A stretch of 64,000 bases of DNA from Rhynchonema sp. JSB1_4 (lineage: Eukaryota; Nematoda; Chromadorea; Monhysterida; Xyalidae). The position numbers were made by a program, and so were the translations under genes. Numbering within the stretch: position 1 is the first letter of the stretch; every line of letters starts with the position of its first letter. Shown one piece after another: positions 1 through 14,500 of this stretch. The notes under the pieces were generated by a model. It worked only from the letters and a program-made list of their open reading frames with translations, was not told the origin of the DNA and made no database searches. Location: positions 38,792 to 102,791 of the forward strand of contig JASAMV010007796.1 of NCBI GenBank assembly GCA_030248065.1. The letters run 5' to 3'.

Positions 1-3000
1 TTTACTGAAAAAAATCAGAAAAAATATAAAATGAACGGTGCTGTCAAAAAAACTTCTCAAAAAGTTGATCATAATGAACGAAACGGCAGTTTAAAAAAGA
101 TTCTCCTTTCCCAGACGGAATTGCTTTCACTTGGCCTGCCTGAAGCATCAAACCTGATTTAGCGAGCTTCTCTGTTGCAAAAAAATGCGGTGGAATCAAG
201 ATGTGGTCAAAATCCCAGAGCAAGAGTCCTGCCTGACCTCATTCTGCACAACTTTTCCGTTAGGGAGGACTGTTTCTTTTATCTTGATTGATATTATCAT
301 CCACGGGAATAGTGCCGTGGAGACAAATAATTGAAAGAAAATTAAAAGTCTTTATAAGCAATGCGAGTTTTGCTTCTCGGCAGCAGACGATCTTGTATAC
401 ATGTCTACATTATGTTGCCTGTGTGATCTGTTGCAAGGTCTGCGACTTCCCAAGCTTCAAGCATATAAGCTGCACACGTTAGCGTTTTTGGTTGTAGTTA
501 CACCCAACAGTTTGACTAAATATTGTTCCAGCACTCCCGTAGCATGGCCCGGTTTTAGTGGAGAACTAAACACAAGAGAATAACGTACAAAATGAGCCAA
601 GTATTTAGCAACTCAAAACAGCATTATTTTATCCGAACCGCGTGTATAATTATGTATTAGATAACAAACGCACATTTTTGTTATCCCGTGCGCTTACCAT
701 GTGATGATTAATTAATAATAGGAGTGAAACTGAAAATAAAACGCCATAATAGGTATGGATATGATGCAAAACGACAGTTTATGGTGTGTGACGAGTTGTG
801 ACAAAAATAAGGTGCATTTCCGGTTACACAGGTGCAAAGAATAGACAGAAATATAGGACACAAGGACCAAAGTGGCGCTCAAAAAAGTACAACTTAAAAG
901 TAGTCGCGCATCACACAAGGCGAGCCACACCCATATTCACACGGGGTGGCTCAGAAGTACATTTCTAAAGATAAAGGGAGAGAAGGACATCAGAGAAACG
1001 CCTAAGATTCAAATATTCTGGTTTGTATACATATCGTAATCCAGCTAAACCAAAAATTTGTGTACTGTCAACTGCACAAACCTGATATGTATCACTGACG
1101 CTATATTCTTGGGTACTACAAATGTAGGTATGTAGGTATATATCAATGTGCTAATTTTATAAGTGCTAGTTCTCATAGTGTTATCAGCTGATGATGTTTC
1201 AAGCAAATTAAGAACACACACGTTTTGTTGTATTATACCATCATGGACAGGACCCAAGCAAAAACGAAATGTTTGCGGGAGAAACAAACAGGGAAAATGG
1301 GCCACAATTATAGCGGCATCGGCACATTTCTTTCGTTCCTTCAGGTCAGAATGCGAAACGGGAATCCCAAAGAAACTCGCCGATTCAAGGACAGGGTTAC
1401 CAGTATGGAGCATAAAAAGCAAATCAATAAATTCAGATATGCTTTAGGACAGAAAAGCACAGAAGTTTCAGAAATGATATATGTATAATGATGATAAAAG
1501 AACACAAACATACAGAGTGATGGTAGTTATAGCACAAAGAATAGCCAAATAGTTGTGTAGTTGTTCTCAGGAACAACAACGAAAATACAGTCAGTAGCGG
1601 AGAAAAATGAACATATAGCATGAAAAAGCAATGACGAATGTGAAATATATATTTCCTATGCGAAACGGGACTCTCGCAAAGAGAAACAGCGGGAAAATAA
1701 ATGATATGGGAAAAAGGCCAGCAAATAGTAAAAAATAGCCGGAAAAATTAGCAATGAACGACTTTCATTCGGCACATAGCAAATATGTGTGTGTAAGAGT
1801 CAGTAGTCAGAATGGTGTGATAGTAATAGCCGGAAAAATATGAACGAAGATAAAATAAAATATAGAATAAAATTAGAAAATACACGCGGACAGTTATAGC
1901 GGTGTAGCAAATAGTAATAGAGTTAGAGAAAGATTGAATAAAAAATAATATATAGATTCAAGCACATTTACGTGAACATGGTTCACCCAAGCTCATCACA
2001 AAGCTCCCATTTCGTTCGTTTTTATACTTTTCTCGGTCAGCATTTAATTAGCGCACACATATTTTGTGGTCCTTAATCAGTCATCAGTGTGTGACAAAAA
2101 TAAAAAATACAAACAAAAAACATAAACACCGTTGATCATCATACATAAACCGTTGATACCGCACACATAACAATAATAATCGGTAATACTTTGTAAAATG
2201 TACATACAAAAGTAACGCAACATTCAGCAATTATATTTAAATTCCACGAAAGAAGAACACACTTCACCTTGGTGAGCAGTATATGCACGCCGAATGAAAA
2301 TTCACAGCGAAGAAGAATTCGCGCCTTCCAAATTCAAAATCGGTTTCACGCAAAAAAATATCGCGACGTGGCATTATGGTGATCAATTAAATAATAAAGT
2401 GTAAATGTTTGAAAATTCGCTCCAAACACAGCGTTTTGTGAGCGGACCCTTGTTTCATAGCATGATTTTGTGAATTATACCATTAAATTAACTGTACACA
2501 ACACGGATTACCCACCCCAAAACATTCGAAAATAGTCGTCCCCTACCTACATCAATCGTCACAGAGCGAAAATAATTATCAGGCCGATGGATTTGGCTTC
2601 AGCAAGCAGCTAAAGATCAGAAACTTAGTCGAATCAGCAAGTGCTGCTTTCTGCAGTACTGTCACACAAAACAGAGTCACAGAAAAATCACAGATACGCT
2701 TGGGGGCGCGAAGTCTGCCACTACAGTACTTCTCACAAGTATACAGAAAGCAGTGCGCGAACACAACACGATTCCAAAACAGTACAACTCGGGATTACAC
2801 GACCGTGCTGGAGTCGCGTGAACTTTTGGAAAACACACACACACACACAACAACAAGCAAAATATCAAGTATTATATCCGAGGGGACGTACAATGTACAA
2901 TAATCGGTGACATAAAGCTCTAACGTGTTTCAAAGCTTCATACAGATCTCTCTGACTGTTTTTTAACGCTTTTGTTCAGCAGTACACGACACAGTGGTAC

Positions 3001-4705
3001 GGTATAGGTGATAAACGCTGATAGGATGGTATGGGCGGCGCGATCGGGGACGAGTGACAGAAAAGCGCGCGAAAATTCAAATGTACTCAAATTGTGCAAA
3101 TTCACATTTTTGGTGGTGCATGATTGCTTGATACAAGAGCTTAACTCATCATAATTGGAGTAAAGATGGTACATGCGGGACTGAATGGAGAGAGAGAGAG
3201 AGTGAGCGCTATACGTTAATCGAGAGAGCTGAAGCCTGAAGGTTTACCATGACGTCTGTCTACCGCTAGTCACAAGAATTTGTTAATAAATAATCAACAA
3301 TCAATGAACAATAATAAAAGGTATGCCAAAAACACGAATAAACTCATCACAGAAAATGGCCAGCTATAATTGTTTAGAATGGCGAAATGAACCTGCGGGC
3401 AGATACTGTAGATGCCACAGAATCTAGGTACAACTATCGAGTTTCGAAACGCAATCAATTACCCAGATTCTGCAAGCCCGGATCATGCCTAATGACTTTG
3501 GCTCGGTACCTACCTAACTTGAGGAAGCGCCTAACACGCCTAAGGTGACATGCTAACATGGGAGCTAGGAAGGATCCAAGCAAGTTAGAAGAAACCATCA
3601 GCGATCGCAGGACACAAGGTTGACACATGGTAAACAACGCATGGGACATTCTTTGAAGCTCGACAAATGTTTGGGTTTTTTTTGCTCACAGACAGAATTA
3701 TGCTTCGCAGCACGTATAACAGTGGTTGTGTATCACGATTCAGATATGCGAACTGAAGAAGTAAAATTGAAAAATGTCAGCGCAGGCGAGCGGATACTTC
3801 CGTTTCAGAAACAGACACAAAACTAGATTGAACTAGTGGGGTCACAGATAGCAGGTGCAACCAGAGAAGGCTGCGATAGAGTGACCACAATTATTGTGAT
3901 GTTGTCATCAAAACTACTGGTTGGACCCACTAAATGGACACAATAGGCACACTTACCTGCCTTCAAGCTCACAAGCATGACACACATCTAAAGGTCGACG
4001 TTCACAAACATTGTAGTTATTCACATTCACATGGGACATTATTCGCACATCACAAACTTGAGAAGAAAATAGGACACAACAGCGAAAAAAAAACGAACAC
4101 AGAAAATACGTGACAGACGCCCAAATGACAAAATTATATGCACATGTAGTGGCGAAAAATATACGAATCGTCCGTTCAGCTCGACAGCAAAATCGCATTT
4201 GTGAATGAAAGAATTGCAATTTTCCAATAAAGAAAAAACCACAAGTATAATTCGACTAAAACCTAAAATTCCAAAAGGCTCTGAACTCGAACATACATAA
4301 TTGATCACTAGTTGTAATTTGTTCAACTTTCGGTCCAGTTCAGAAGCCAGAAACCAGACACACATGAAAAAAACACGATCATTCAAGGGTATGAAAATTT
4401 AGAACAGCAAGTAAAAAAACCGAAATCATCAGCAAAGAATAACATGATCAAGATTAAAAAAATTAAGGAGAGATAATGCGAATATAAAACGATAAGATTC
4501 AAATTTCCCGCGCTCAATTTGGTTGTGTTGATGTGTGGTTGTTATGCGCGATGCGATGAAGATTCTCACACAAACGAACGGAGACGACGATGAAGCACAG
4601 TGTGCGATGCGATGACAAAATGGTGATGAAACAGTGTGGTGAAGTTAGGGGTAATGATGTGGTGAAGAAACGAAATCGAACCCAGCGCAATGCACAACAC
4701 GCAAC
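1..4705. other. No gene recognised; downstream flank / 3' UTR side of PTBP
   Basis: AT-rich sequence with only short, unconvincing open frames on both strands. It must contain the 3' UTR and poly(A) site of the minus-strand PTBP gene whose stop codon is at 4706-4708, but I see no clear AATAAA on the minus strand close to the stop. A short GA run lies near 3189-3202 and a CA run near 2835-2848. Confidence 0.5.
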
Positions 4706-5576
4706 TTAGATGCCGGACTTGGAGAATGACACCCTGAAAGTGAAAGGCGATTTGAGTCAAACACAATCACTATTACAATGAGTGGTATGATCCGGAATTA
4801 ATTTCGATAATCCCAAGTTTACAATTTTACTTTCCGACCAATATCTTGAAAACCCTGAGCCCACTGATCGCAACAAGCGCACGCACAACGAGAAAATTTC
4901 TACGGAGGTTACCTGACTCACAGACAATGCTAACGCGGATGTTCGACAGTTCTACATGGTATTGTGTTGTTATCACCCAATAATGCCAACCTGAGATGCG
5001 CATTGTCGGCCAATTTGTAGTTGTGCATTGCGATCAACGCTTCGATGGCGTCATCAACGGTCTGCATCTGCATCAACGCCATCTTGTGGTCTTTGCTGCA
5101 ACAAACAACAATGTTGAACATTAGCTTGGCGAACAAAACAATTTTTCAACAACACTGTCACTGTTGACTGTACTCACGCCAGTGCACCAGACTTTTCACA
5201 AAATCAACAACCAGTGCGAAATTATTGGGTTGAGCCCCACCATACATGCTATTTTTTTGAAAGCCGACAGATCTGCGTATGTGCATACATGGGCATACAC
5301 TCGCACACACCAGAACACTCGAAATGAAACGAAACACTAAACCAAAAATAAAAGAGAAAAAACGCAAAGCAGCACCAACGGAAAGAACTTGAACGCCTGC
5401 GGCACGAATGCCTCGGCCTTGAACGCATCGATCAAGAATGTTTCGGTGATGTTGGGCGGAATGTTGGACAGATGCAGTGTGGCCGACGGCGGATAGATGT
5501 TCATGTAGTTCTTGCTGCCTGGCTTCTTGAAACGATGCAGCGGCGATTGCGAATAGTCCTTCGTCAGACCGGCGTC
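4706..5576 (-). CDS. PTBP1: PTBP RRM4 and C-terminus (three exons)
   Basis: Exons 5576-5380, 5095-4991 and a 28-nt last exon 4733-4706. The last exon supplies the C-terminal VSFSKSGI, matching the vertebrate HLRVSFSKSTI end. Reading through the donor at 4990 would instead give a divergent tail to a TAG near 4939; the spliced version is far better supported. Confidence 0.93.
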
Positions 5577-8500
5577 CTGCAAAATTCAGTGAGGCTCCAA
5601 TCTTTGTAATCGATTAAGTGGCACACTGGTGAAACTCGCCCATCTCTGCGGACTCGGGCTTCGGCTGAGTCTGAGACAAGGTCTGAGGTTTAACGGTCAG
5701 CATGAACTTGACTTAGCCACAGCCTGAGTCGAAACCTGCTCCTTATTTACTTCGAAACCTCCAAAACGAAACAGAGATCTCACTACCAAACAATTTAGCA
5801 AATGTGGTCCGGATCCAGTTTGTTTCAGAACATTCAACATTGAAACATCAATCAATTTCAGGCGTCACATTTTCTCAAATCTTCAGACTGTGCCAGGAGG
5901 ATTTGTACTGAATGTTTCGTCTCAATCAGACCCAGGTCATGCAAGCCTAAACATAAGCTGACAGCCCCTGTTTCTCCGATGCAGTGAATGTTGCTGCAGT
6001 TACAGTGGGTTTACGGTTCAATAATCCAGCCATATCAAACAAATACCGACCGGCTGTCCTTCTTTTGGCATTTGCACATTGTTGTGTTTGGACGATGCCA
6101 CACGAATCTGTTTGCCCCACAGCTTCGCCTTGTCCAAATGTTGGATCGCTAAAAATAGAATAACATTTTCGCTTCACCATCATCGCAGAAACAATAAACA
6201 GGTGAAAAACAGGCGCCAACCTAGCTGAGCTTGCGCTGGTTCGGCGTACTGTATTAAAGCATTGTCCTTCTTGTTGAATAGAATCTTGACGCGTTGCACA
6301 TCGCCGTATACACCTAAAGCACGACCAACATGCTCATGTTTGGACTTATTTTTTTAGTTTGGTTCCAATTATTTTTCTGCGTTTAACTGCACCAAAGCTA
6401 CTCCCACTCCATCATGGACTACCACCCACGTCTTAGCGTCTGATCCTAAGCTTTCATAGCCGGTGCTAAAAGGCGAAAAGAGATGAAAAGTGTGCTACCC
6501 ACCGAAAAAGGGTTGATCAGATCGAAAAATAGAGCCGAAAAATTCAAGTACCAGTTGAGAAATAAAGATTGAACTGGAGTGCGAATAGGTTTGTTGCAAT
6601 TCTGCTCGTTAAAAAGGACCCGTTGTTTCGGCGCCCGTAAACGAGTTATCACTCGCCGCACTTTAGAACAGAGTTACGGTAACAAACGATTAAAAGTTGC
6701 GAAAAAAGTCGGACCGGGAATGATCTCCGGCAGCAAGTGGCAGCGAAATTTTAAATAAAACCAAAATAAAATAAGGGTTTCTCTGATAATGAAGGGGTAG
6801 AAACGAAGAAAATCATGGTAACATACCGAAAAGAGTGAAGAGCACATCGCACGTGACTTTCTAAAACGAGAAAGAGAAAATTTTGGCCGTCGAATTTTGA
6901 AATTAGTACAGTAAAAATCATAACGCAAGGGTTTAGACTGAAATTCATAAATGGTATAGCTCATTCATACAGTATCAATGCATGAAATATAGACGTTTGT
7001 CAATTACCCAACTGGGCCGATATTTGGGTAGCAAGCACACAGCATAGTTGCACATTTAAGGTAATAAAGTTAGGTCCAGAATCAAGCTTTTCAGGCCAGG
7101 ACGAAAAACTTATATCCAGCTCTGCTCTTTGCTACGCATAAAGTCGGGATGAAAGAAAGTCATTTACAGGTTACAACACGGACCGAGCGACAGAATTCTG
7201 CGACCATTTCTTCCAAATCCCACAACATGCTATTCCCATTGTCTTCGCGCGTGGCGTGGGATTTAGAAAAATTGCCAGCCACAGTTTGTTGCATGAACTT
7301 AGATGTTGGCCAAAAGTGTGCGCTACACAAAAAGTACAGCGGTTCATTCCAAATGTAGTACAGTCGTAGGCAGATCGTAGATTCACAGGTACATTCAGCG
7401 AAGTGAACTGGTAATGGTCAAGGTTCAGGTTCAGATTCAGGGTTTGCATCAAAGCAGACAGGAAATCGCAGTGTGTTCTGTCACCGAAACACGGGGGTAG
7501 CGTCTTAGGAATCCTCTTAGATTACTATTGGATAATTTTCAAGCACTCGGTTGGCCTGGGTTGATGATAATCCACGTGCAACCATCAGGTGCACTCAGGC
7601 AATGCAAGCCAACTGTGCCAAGCAGGTACCATATACCAAGCAGGACACCCAACAGCTGCACGTGGCAGGTTTAAATGACCACCTATATTCTAGACTATGC
7701 TCAGAAAATCGATCATTGCGCTCGGCGACGTTGCTAAGCGCACGTTAATTTCAAGTGTCCTAACTTCCAGACCATGGGCCAAAGTCCGACCGTAAGCCAG
7801 TGAAAATTGCGCACATCAACGTCACCAAACCATCACTACGCCATTCAGTTCAGGTCCGATCCCTAAAAACCCGATTCCCAATGGTCGTCATACCTCCTCA
7901 TTCAAATTCGACACCAACACCACCGGCGGCAGCGTGAGCAGTCCGAGTTGTGGGAATGCGCGCATCGCCAATGCGGCCGGGTTCGACAACGACGCAGCCG
8001 TCATTGGATTCGTGAATGAGAATGCACCGGTCGCTGAAGGGAAACCGGACAGAGTGGCTGGCGATGTTGTGCCTACAGAATCAGGGGATTAGTGGATACT
8101 GGGGCACAGCGATGAAGGTCTTTTTTTAAACAGCCGGCCTCGGAATGACTTGGATTTTATGCTCACGCTCACACGCAGGCTCGGACAAACAAACGTTGCG
8201 GCAGCTTAGCTTCTCAGTTGCTTTTTTATCCACTGCTTTCATGACGAAATGTGCACGCATCTAAGATTGTTTTTTGGTTGTTTTAATGTTTCTTTGTTTT
8301 TCAACCGGAGAAGCAGTGAATGCACTAAATATGCAGCTGCATTCTAGCCCGGTCATATGGTTGTGAAACATAACCGGATCGGCATCATATGAGCACCTGC
8401 ACATTTTATTTTACGTGACCAGTGCACCGAACGGTGATTTCCCTTGTACTCTGGTCGTCTGGTGAAAACTGAATGACGATTCGATCGACATGAACTGGTG

Positions 8501-11500
8501 CCAGTTTTACTTCAACGGGCACGCCAATTGGCATCAATCAATCCAGGCTCCAAGTCACAAAAACCACCGCTCCATCTAAACGCACCAGCGCCACTCAACG
8601 TCGTCTGCAACGGACTCTGTTGTTGCATGGCTGTGGTGTACGCGGCCAGCTGGTTGACGGCCGTCTGTGCCGCCGACACGTTTTGACAAGCTGCAAAAAA
8701 CTCAACGTGCCACTTCGGTCTTGAAACTCGGTCAGAAGAAAGGTCTTGCGTAATTACATTTCATTTTAACTACAATAGTGTAGCCCTGGAAGGTGGTGAC
8801 CATAAATTTGAAGTTTATGCACGACAATTTATGAAGCCGAGAGCTGTGGTTGCTACGCACATTTTTGGTTGTCCTTTTTTCAAACCAGACCGCCTTAAAC
8901 AAGGAAGCTGGGCTGATGCTTCAACAGAATGAGAGCACCAGTGTTTGATTTTGCACCCAAGATTCGCCAGGGTTGACGCTAAGTTTACAGGCCAACTCTT
9001 CGAACCAGTCAGCAAGAACGCTCATTCGGTACATGTGCTAATTAGCAATACTCATGGCTTTACATTCTCAATCGATCAAGTTCAGACAAAAAACACAAAA
9101 ACCACACCCACACGTACTGGGATCGAACGCGCCGAGCCCGGCATTCTGTCCGACCATCATGGCGGCGGCCATGGACTGATTCTGCAACGCCGCCAGATTT
9201 GCCGCAGCCGCGGCCGCCGCACTGCTGTTGGTCGCTGCCGGCAGACCCGTCAATGCACCCGTTGCTGCCACTGTATATAGATTGACCGTGGATGTCGTTG
9301 GGCGGTTACATATCTCTATTTATAGCTCTATACGATTTTATTTTTGCGGCAAGAATTATAAATTATGCCGCGGTTAGTTTAAGCTCTTCGGGTCTTCACG
9401 GAACGTTGAAGCAGCTCAAAAAAGCTATACAAAGAAATTATACCCAAGTCACGCGACATCTATGCCTAGCTGGATAGCTGGCGCAAATCTCCCCATTCGC
9501 ATGAACCTAGATAAATTTCCACTTCTTTTTCGTTCATCCGTGAAAGCCAGTCGCTGATGCAACCATGTGCGAAAAGTTGAGATGCCTTCATACGTACCGT
9601 ACGTGGCACAAACATGTGCAAACACTCCAAACCCCATCATATACACGTACCCAATCCCAACTGTTGTTCGAGCGTCAGTTCGCCGGACGGCAGATTCGGA
9701 TTGGTGTAGTCACGTGACTTGTCATTGTTGTACTTGACATTCAACGTCGCCAACTTGCTGTAGTCGATGCGCAGCGTGCAACAGCCGTTGTACACGTTTT
9801 GGCCGTCCAACGCCTGACAATTTGATCAATTGTTAAACGGCAGAATCTCAATTTTTGTTCGAGAATGCCCAGTACTTGGCCATGAAAGACCGATCATTGT
9901 GCTTTCACGGAAAGACATTCAAACATTTAAAATTTGCAAGGATTCACCCACCTGCTTGGCCAACAGTGCCGCATTAGCTTCAGATAGCTGTATGAGCGCT
10001 TGGAACGTATCTGAATGGAAAATTGAAGGGGGCTTTATTTATCTTAGCAAAAAATCGCAACTTTGTATTAAAATGACAAAAAACTCACTGTTTTTGCTGA
10101 ACGTAATTATGCGCAGCACTTTGCCGAATCTGGTGAAAATCTGAAGAAAAGAGAAATGATTGATAATCTTCCAGTACTTATTCCTTTAATTTTCCCAGCC
10201 CTGCTGCATGTGCCCCCGTTTTGCCAGTAAGTGCCAGTCACGTATAACTTCTCGTATTTCTAATTTTCTCTTTCTCTTGCTTGGGCATCAATCTAGCCAT
10301 AAGTCTACTAGTCTACTCCAGTCAAATACGTATGTACTACTGTAGGTCGGTTTGCATTTACAAGTGACACATCCATACATACAAACGTAGGTTTCAATTA
10401 ATTTCGGAATTTTCCATTTTTATAGTGTCATAAAACCGGGTTCACTCAAATAAACGCACACATGTTGTACAAGGTAGGCACATTGTTAATTTTCAGCAGC
10501 ATTGTACTTACACCAACCTATCCATCCAATCCAAACCCCCACGCACTGTTTACCCAACCAAGTAACTCTCAAGGTATGTACCACTACCGACAATATTTCG
10601 CAAAAACCTATTCAAACCCGACGCAAAACATCTCCATAAGTCCAAAGTGTTTCGTCACTCATTCAACGTGTCGCGAGGAAACTACATCAACGACAACACT
10701 GCGCAGTCCACAAAAGTGTATACATACTCGGCGAGAGCACACATTGTCGTCTGCAACCTACCGTACGTACCACACAGCAACAGCACACTGCCATAGGTGC
10801 AAGATTTAGTTATGTGGGTGGGCCAGCGCAATGCCACCCAACCCGGTAATTACGACAAAATCTAATTTGTAATTGTTGTATGGTGTCGTGCATGCATGAG
10901 CATGTGACCAAATTGCGGTAAGGTCACCTCGCTCAGAGATATAACCAGCCAGCCACAAACGAACGACACAGAAGCGACTTCATCTGTGAAACTATTCTTG
11001 TGTTGTGAGTTGTATTTCCAACATCTGATGATCTATCTACCAATTACAGCGATAATTAATAAATGAACGAAAGTCACGGCTTAGGAGCACGGCACGATCT
11101 GACCTCGGTGATAAGGACTCTAAGCACTAATTATCAATTTTCCCTCGCAGGAATGGGGTATACATCAGGCAGCATGCAGTTTCTTTTCTCGTCACATAAT
11201 AGTCAACGAGACGATTTATTGACCCGATCATAAAGTTTCTAACGCAGCGTGCGTTTAAACTTAAACACAATTGAAAGAAACTATAATTTGATTACATCTA
11301 TCTGTCTGCTCATACCGTGCTAACGAAAACCTGCGCATCCAATTGCGCTCACTCACAGTTATGTTCAAAGGCAATAAATAATTTCACTGTCACCGCCGGA
11401 TCGGTACACGATACCGCAAACGTGTCGTCTATGCCTGTATGCCCGTATCCCCTTGGTGTATCTTGTCATGCACATTTTCATTAAAATGTTTTCTCGTTTC

Positions 11501-14500
11501 GTTATACAGGTGTGTGTGTGAGTGTTGTGCATGTAGTAATGCAGTTACCTGACTATATCACACCGCGCGCTAGTCGCAAAGGTTGGTTTTGTTTGTCAAC
11601 GCAACAAAATACACAATGTTGAACGGATTGTGATTAATTGCGGGGTTTGTCGCGTCCGTCAGGTAAGCGGCCGTGGCGTGTGTTCCCGATCTCGGATGTG
11701 TAATTGTGTGTGACAAAATACAAACTGTACCTCTGGTTGTAAGGCCGGTTGCACCACGACATCGAATATTCTAAGTTCATGATGCCCTTGAATAATGTAC
11801 GTGATCCTGACATCAGAAACACATCTGGACAATTACAATAACGGTTAACACACACTAGTTTGAATATACGCACACCCCTAATGCATTAACACACACACAT
11901 ACTAGTTTGGATGAACGTACATACATGCATGCGCACCAGTATACATATGTAGCAACTAAAAGTTGTGAGCATAAATCAATTGCGAACACTGCAGCCCTGA
12001 AGCGCACAGCAACGCTACATTAGAAATACGGCTACGGCTGACAGCGTACTCATGTGGCCGATGTATTACAAATAACAGCACGAACTAAACATGCAGCGGC
12101 AAAAATAAAAGTTTTGCTGCTTTGTTGCTACTACACTCGTGTTTTTGCTTTTCAACGCGAGCATATCTGCATTGTTTTGCCTGTGAATAATTCGTCAATC
12201 TCTCAACGTACCGTTTAGCAATTTGCTCAAATAATAGAGCGGCCAGTTCAATCAAACCTAGTCATACATATACGATTGAGCTGACAAGTTCAGCAGACAC
12301 AACTTAGCAGGAGTAATTCGAAACAAGAAGCAAAAAATACGTATGCCATAGCGGGTTACCGTAAACTACCTGTACGCACCTGATGTGAACAGTATTATCC
12401 CACTCAAAACCAACCGAATGTAGCACATCAAGTGTGACCGGGTAGAGCATGTTCTCAATGATGACACGTAGGACACTGTTGGGCTGTTGCTGAACGCCGA
12501 TCACCGGATCACCCGTGCCGGCGCCGTTAGCTGACATCGTCGCAGCGCCGTTCGCGCCCACCACCGGGATCATGTTCGCATTCTGCAGGGTAGAAGTAGT
12601 AATTTTGATAACACAGTATAAGCAGTGACTGATTATTATTGATACAAATCTGTAAATGCGCAAGCGCACTTCTGCTTGGTGGTATTTTTAATTCGAAATT
12701 TGATACTTGCAAATAGTCACAATACCTCACCGTGTCTTTTGTCGGACTAAGGCGTCCGTCACCGTTACTGGCATAATGGTGCATACTAGGCGTGATCATT
12801 GCCTTGTGGGTCAGCTGGCAATATTCAGTCAGAGTGGCATCGACAAGTTACAAAAACGGCTTGAAGGAACAAAGCCGTGCTTTTGAAGATATGTGGTGTT
12901 TGAAAATTCCTTCGAAATGCTCACGGTGGTTTAGGAGCAATAGATTGGGCGGCAAATAGACCTCGACACCGTGGAGCAACAGTTGAGGCGCAGGTACAGG
13001 TAGAAGTGGAGAAATAACAGCGGCAGGTAAGTAGTAGGTAGCGAAAGCTTTACGGCACACGATTCTGTTCCTTGAAACTAGAAGTGAAAACACGTTTATA
13101 ATTTACCGTTCGGTCAGCGAACAGCAACCACAATGTGAAAATAGCAGTGACAAGCAAAGTAAAACGCCAACAGAGTTTGGAAGTTGTCACTGGTTTGAAA
13201 ATGCTAAGATACAATCAGATTCAGGTACATACAAACAGTAACAGACTCAGGCAGATACAAGAAAGACAAGCACTGAGGCCACAAATTGGACCTCTGGTTG
13301 TCACGCACAGATTGTGCGAGCGGGTAATGAAATTACGACGTTAATCAGCACTAATAACGCTGTGCACACTGCCTGGCACATCACATAAACTGTACAGTGC
13401 ACACTACGTGCCTGTTTCTTTAATCAACAGGCGGCGAGGAGCCAGACCACAGTCGTTATTATTATAGAGGCATAGCGCCTGACTATGATGTACTTACGTA
13501 TATGACGATAACAATACGACATGGCGACCGTTCCAACAATGAGATGGCGGCAACATGCGCATAACAAACGACATTACGTATGAAGAGTTTTTAAGAAGCA
13601 CAATATGCAAACATGACAACTCCACTGGCAGCATGGACGGGCAGTGAAAATGAAATAATCGAATTATCGCTCGCGCACACGCAAGGCGCGTTGTGAAGGC
13701 AGGCGTGCGCCCATCCCGCAACAAAACATACGCGTTAAAAAACAAATCGCCCTTGATTTTACCACGACGATGGTGTTGGGTTGTGGTGGTGAACGCATGC
13801 TTATTCATCTACGTTCAGAAAAATCATAACGTGTAACGGAACGACGACAGCATGGCTGACTAACTACAATACACACGACGTTGCACGAAAGGAAAACAAT
13901 TTGGTCTCGTGCGAATGCGACTCTGGTAGCCGTATGTGCATGTGAAAGCATGTAGTATATGTGCGGACGTGCTTCATACTAGCGCGCATGAGATATGTGC
14001 GATAAAACGAGATCATCTTAGTTTCGCACAAGAAAACTACTGGAATTCAGTGCTGGGTGTCGTCACAAAAGATATGCGAGCAAGAGAATGCACTGGGATC
14101 AGCGGAAAACAGATTTGTAGTAGAAAACCATGATGCGCCACATGATACCAACAGAAAGAATCAGCTGCCACACATGCCTGGCACATCAGCACAACACACA
14201 CGAGTTGGTGAACACGCAATTTGGAAGAACAAATGAATGCAAGTGTGCAGTTGGTTGCTGACGCAGTAAAACAGGAAGAGACAGTCGCGAGTGAGCGATC
14301 GGAGCGTTATGAGTTAGGCAGTCGCCATCTTAGACACAAGTGAGGGAACATTGTTCATAACAAATGACACGCGCACATGCACGCGTTATGCGCACGCACA
14401 CAAGTATGCGGACGGATGAGGGTGTGAGCGAAACAACTGCACACACAACACAACCACAATCGGCGCTACAACAGCAGTCTGCATCAGCGGATTACGTGTT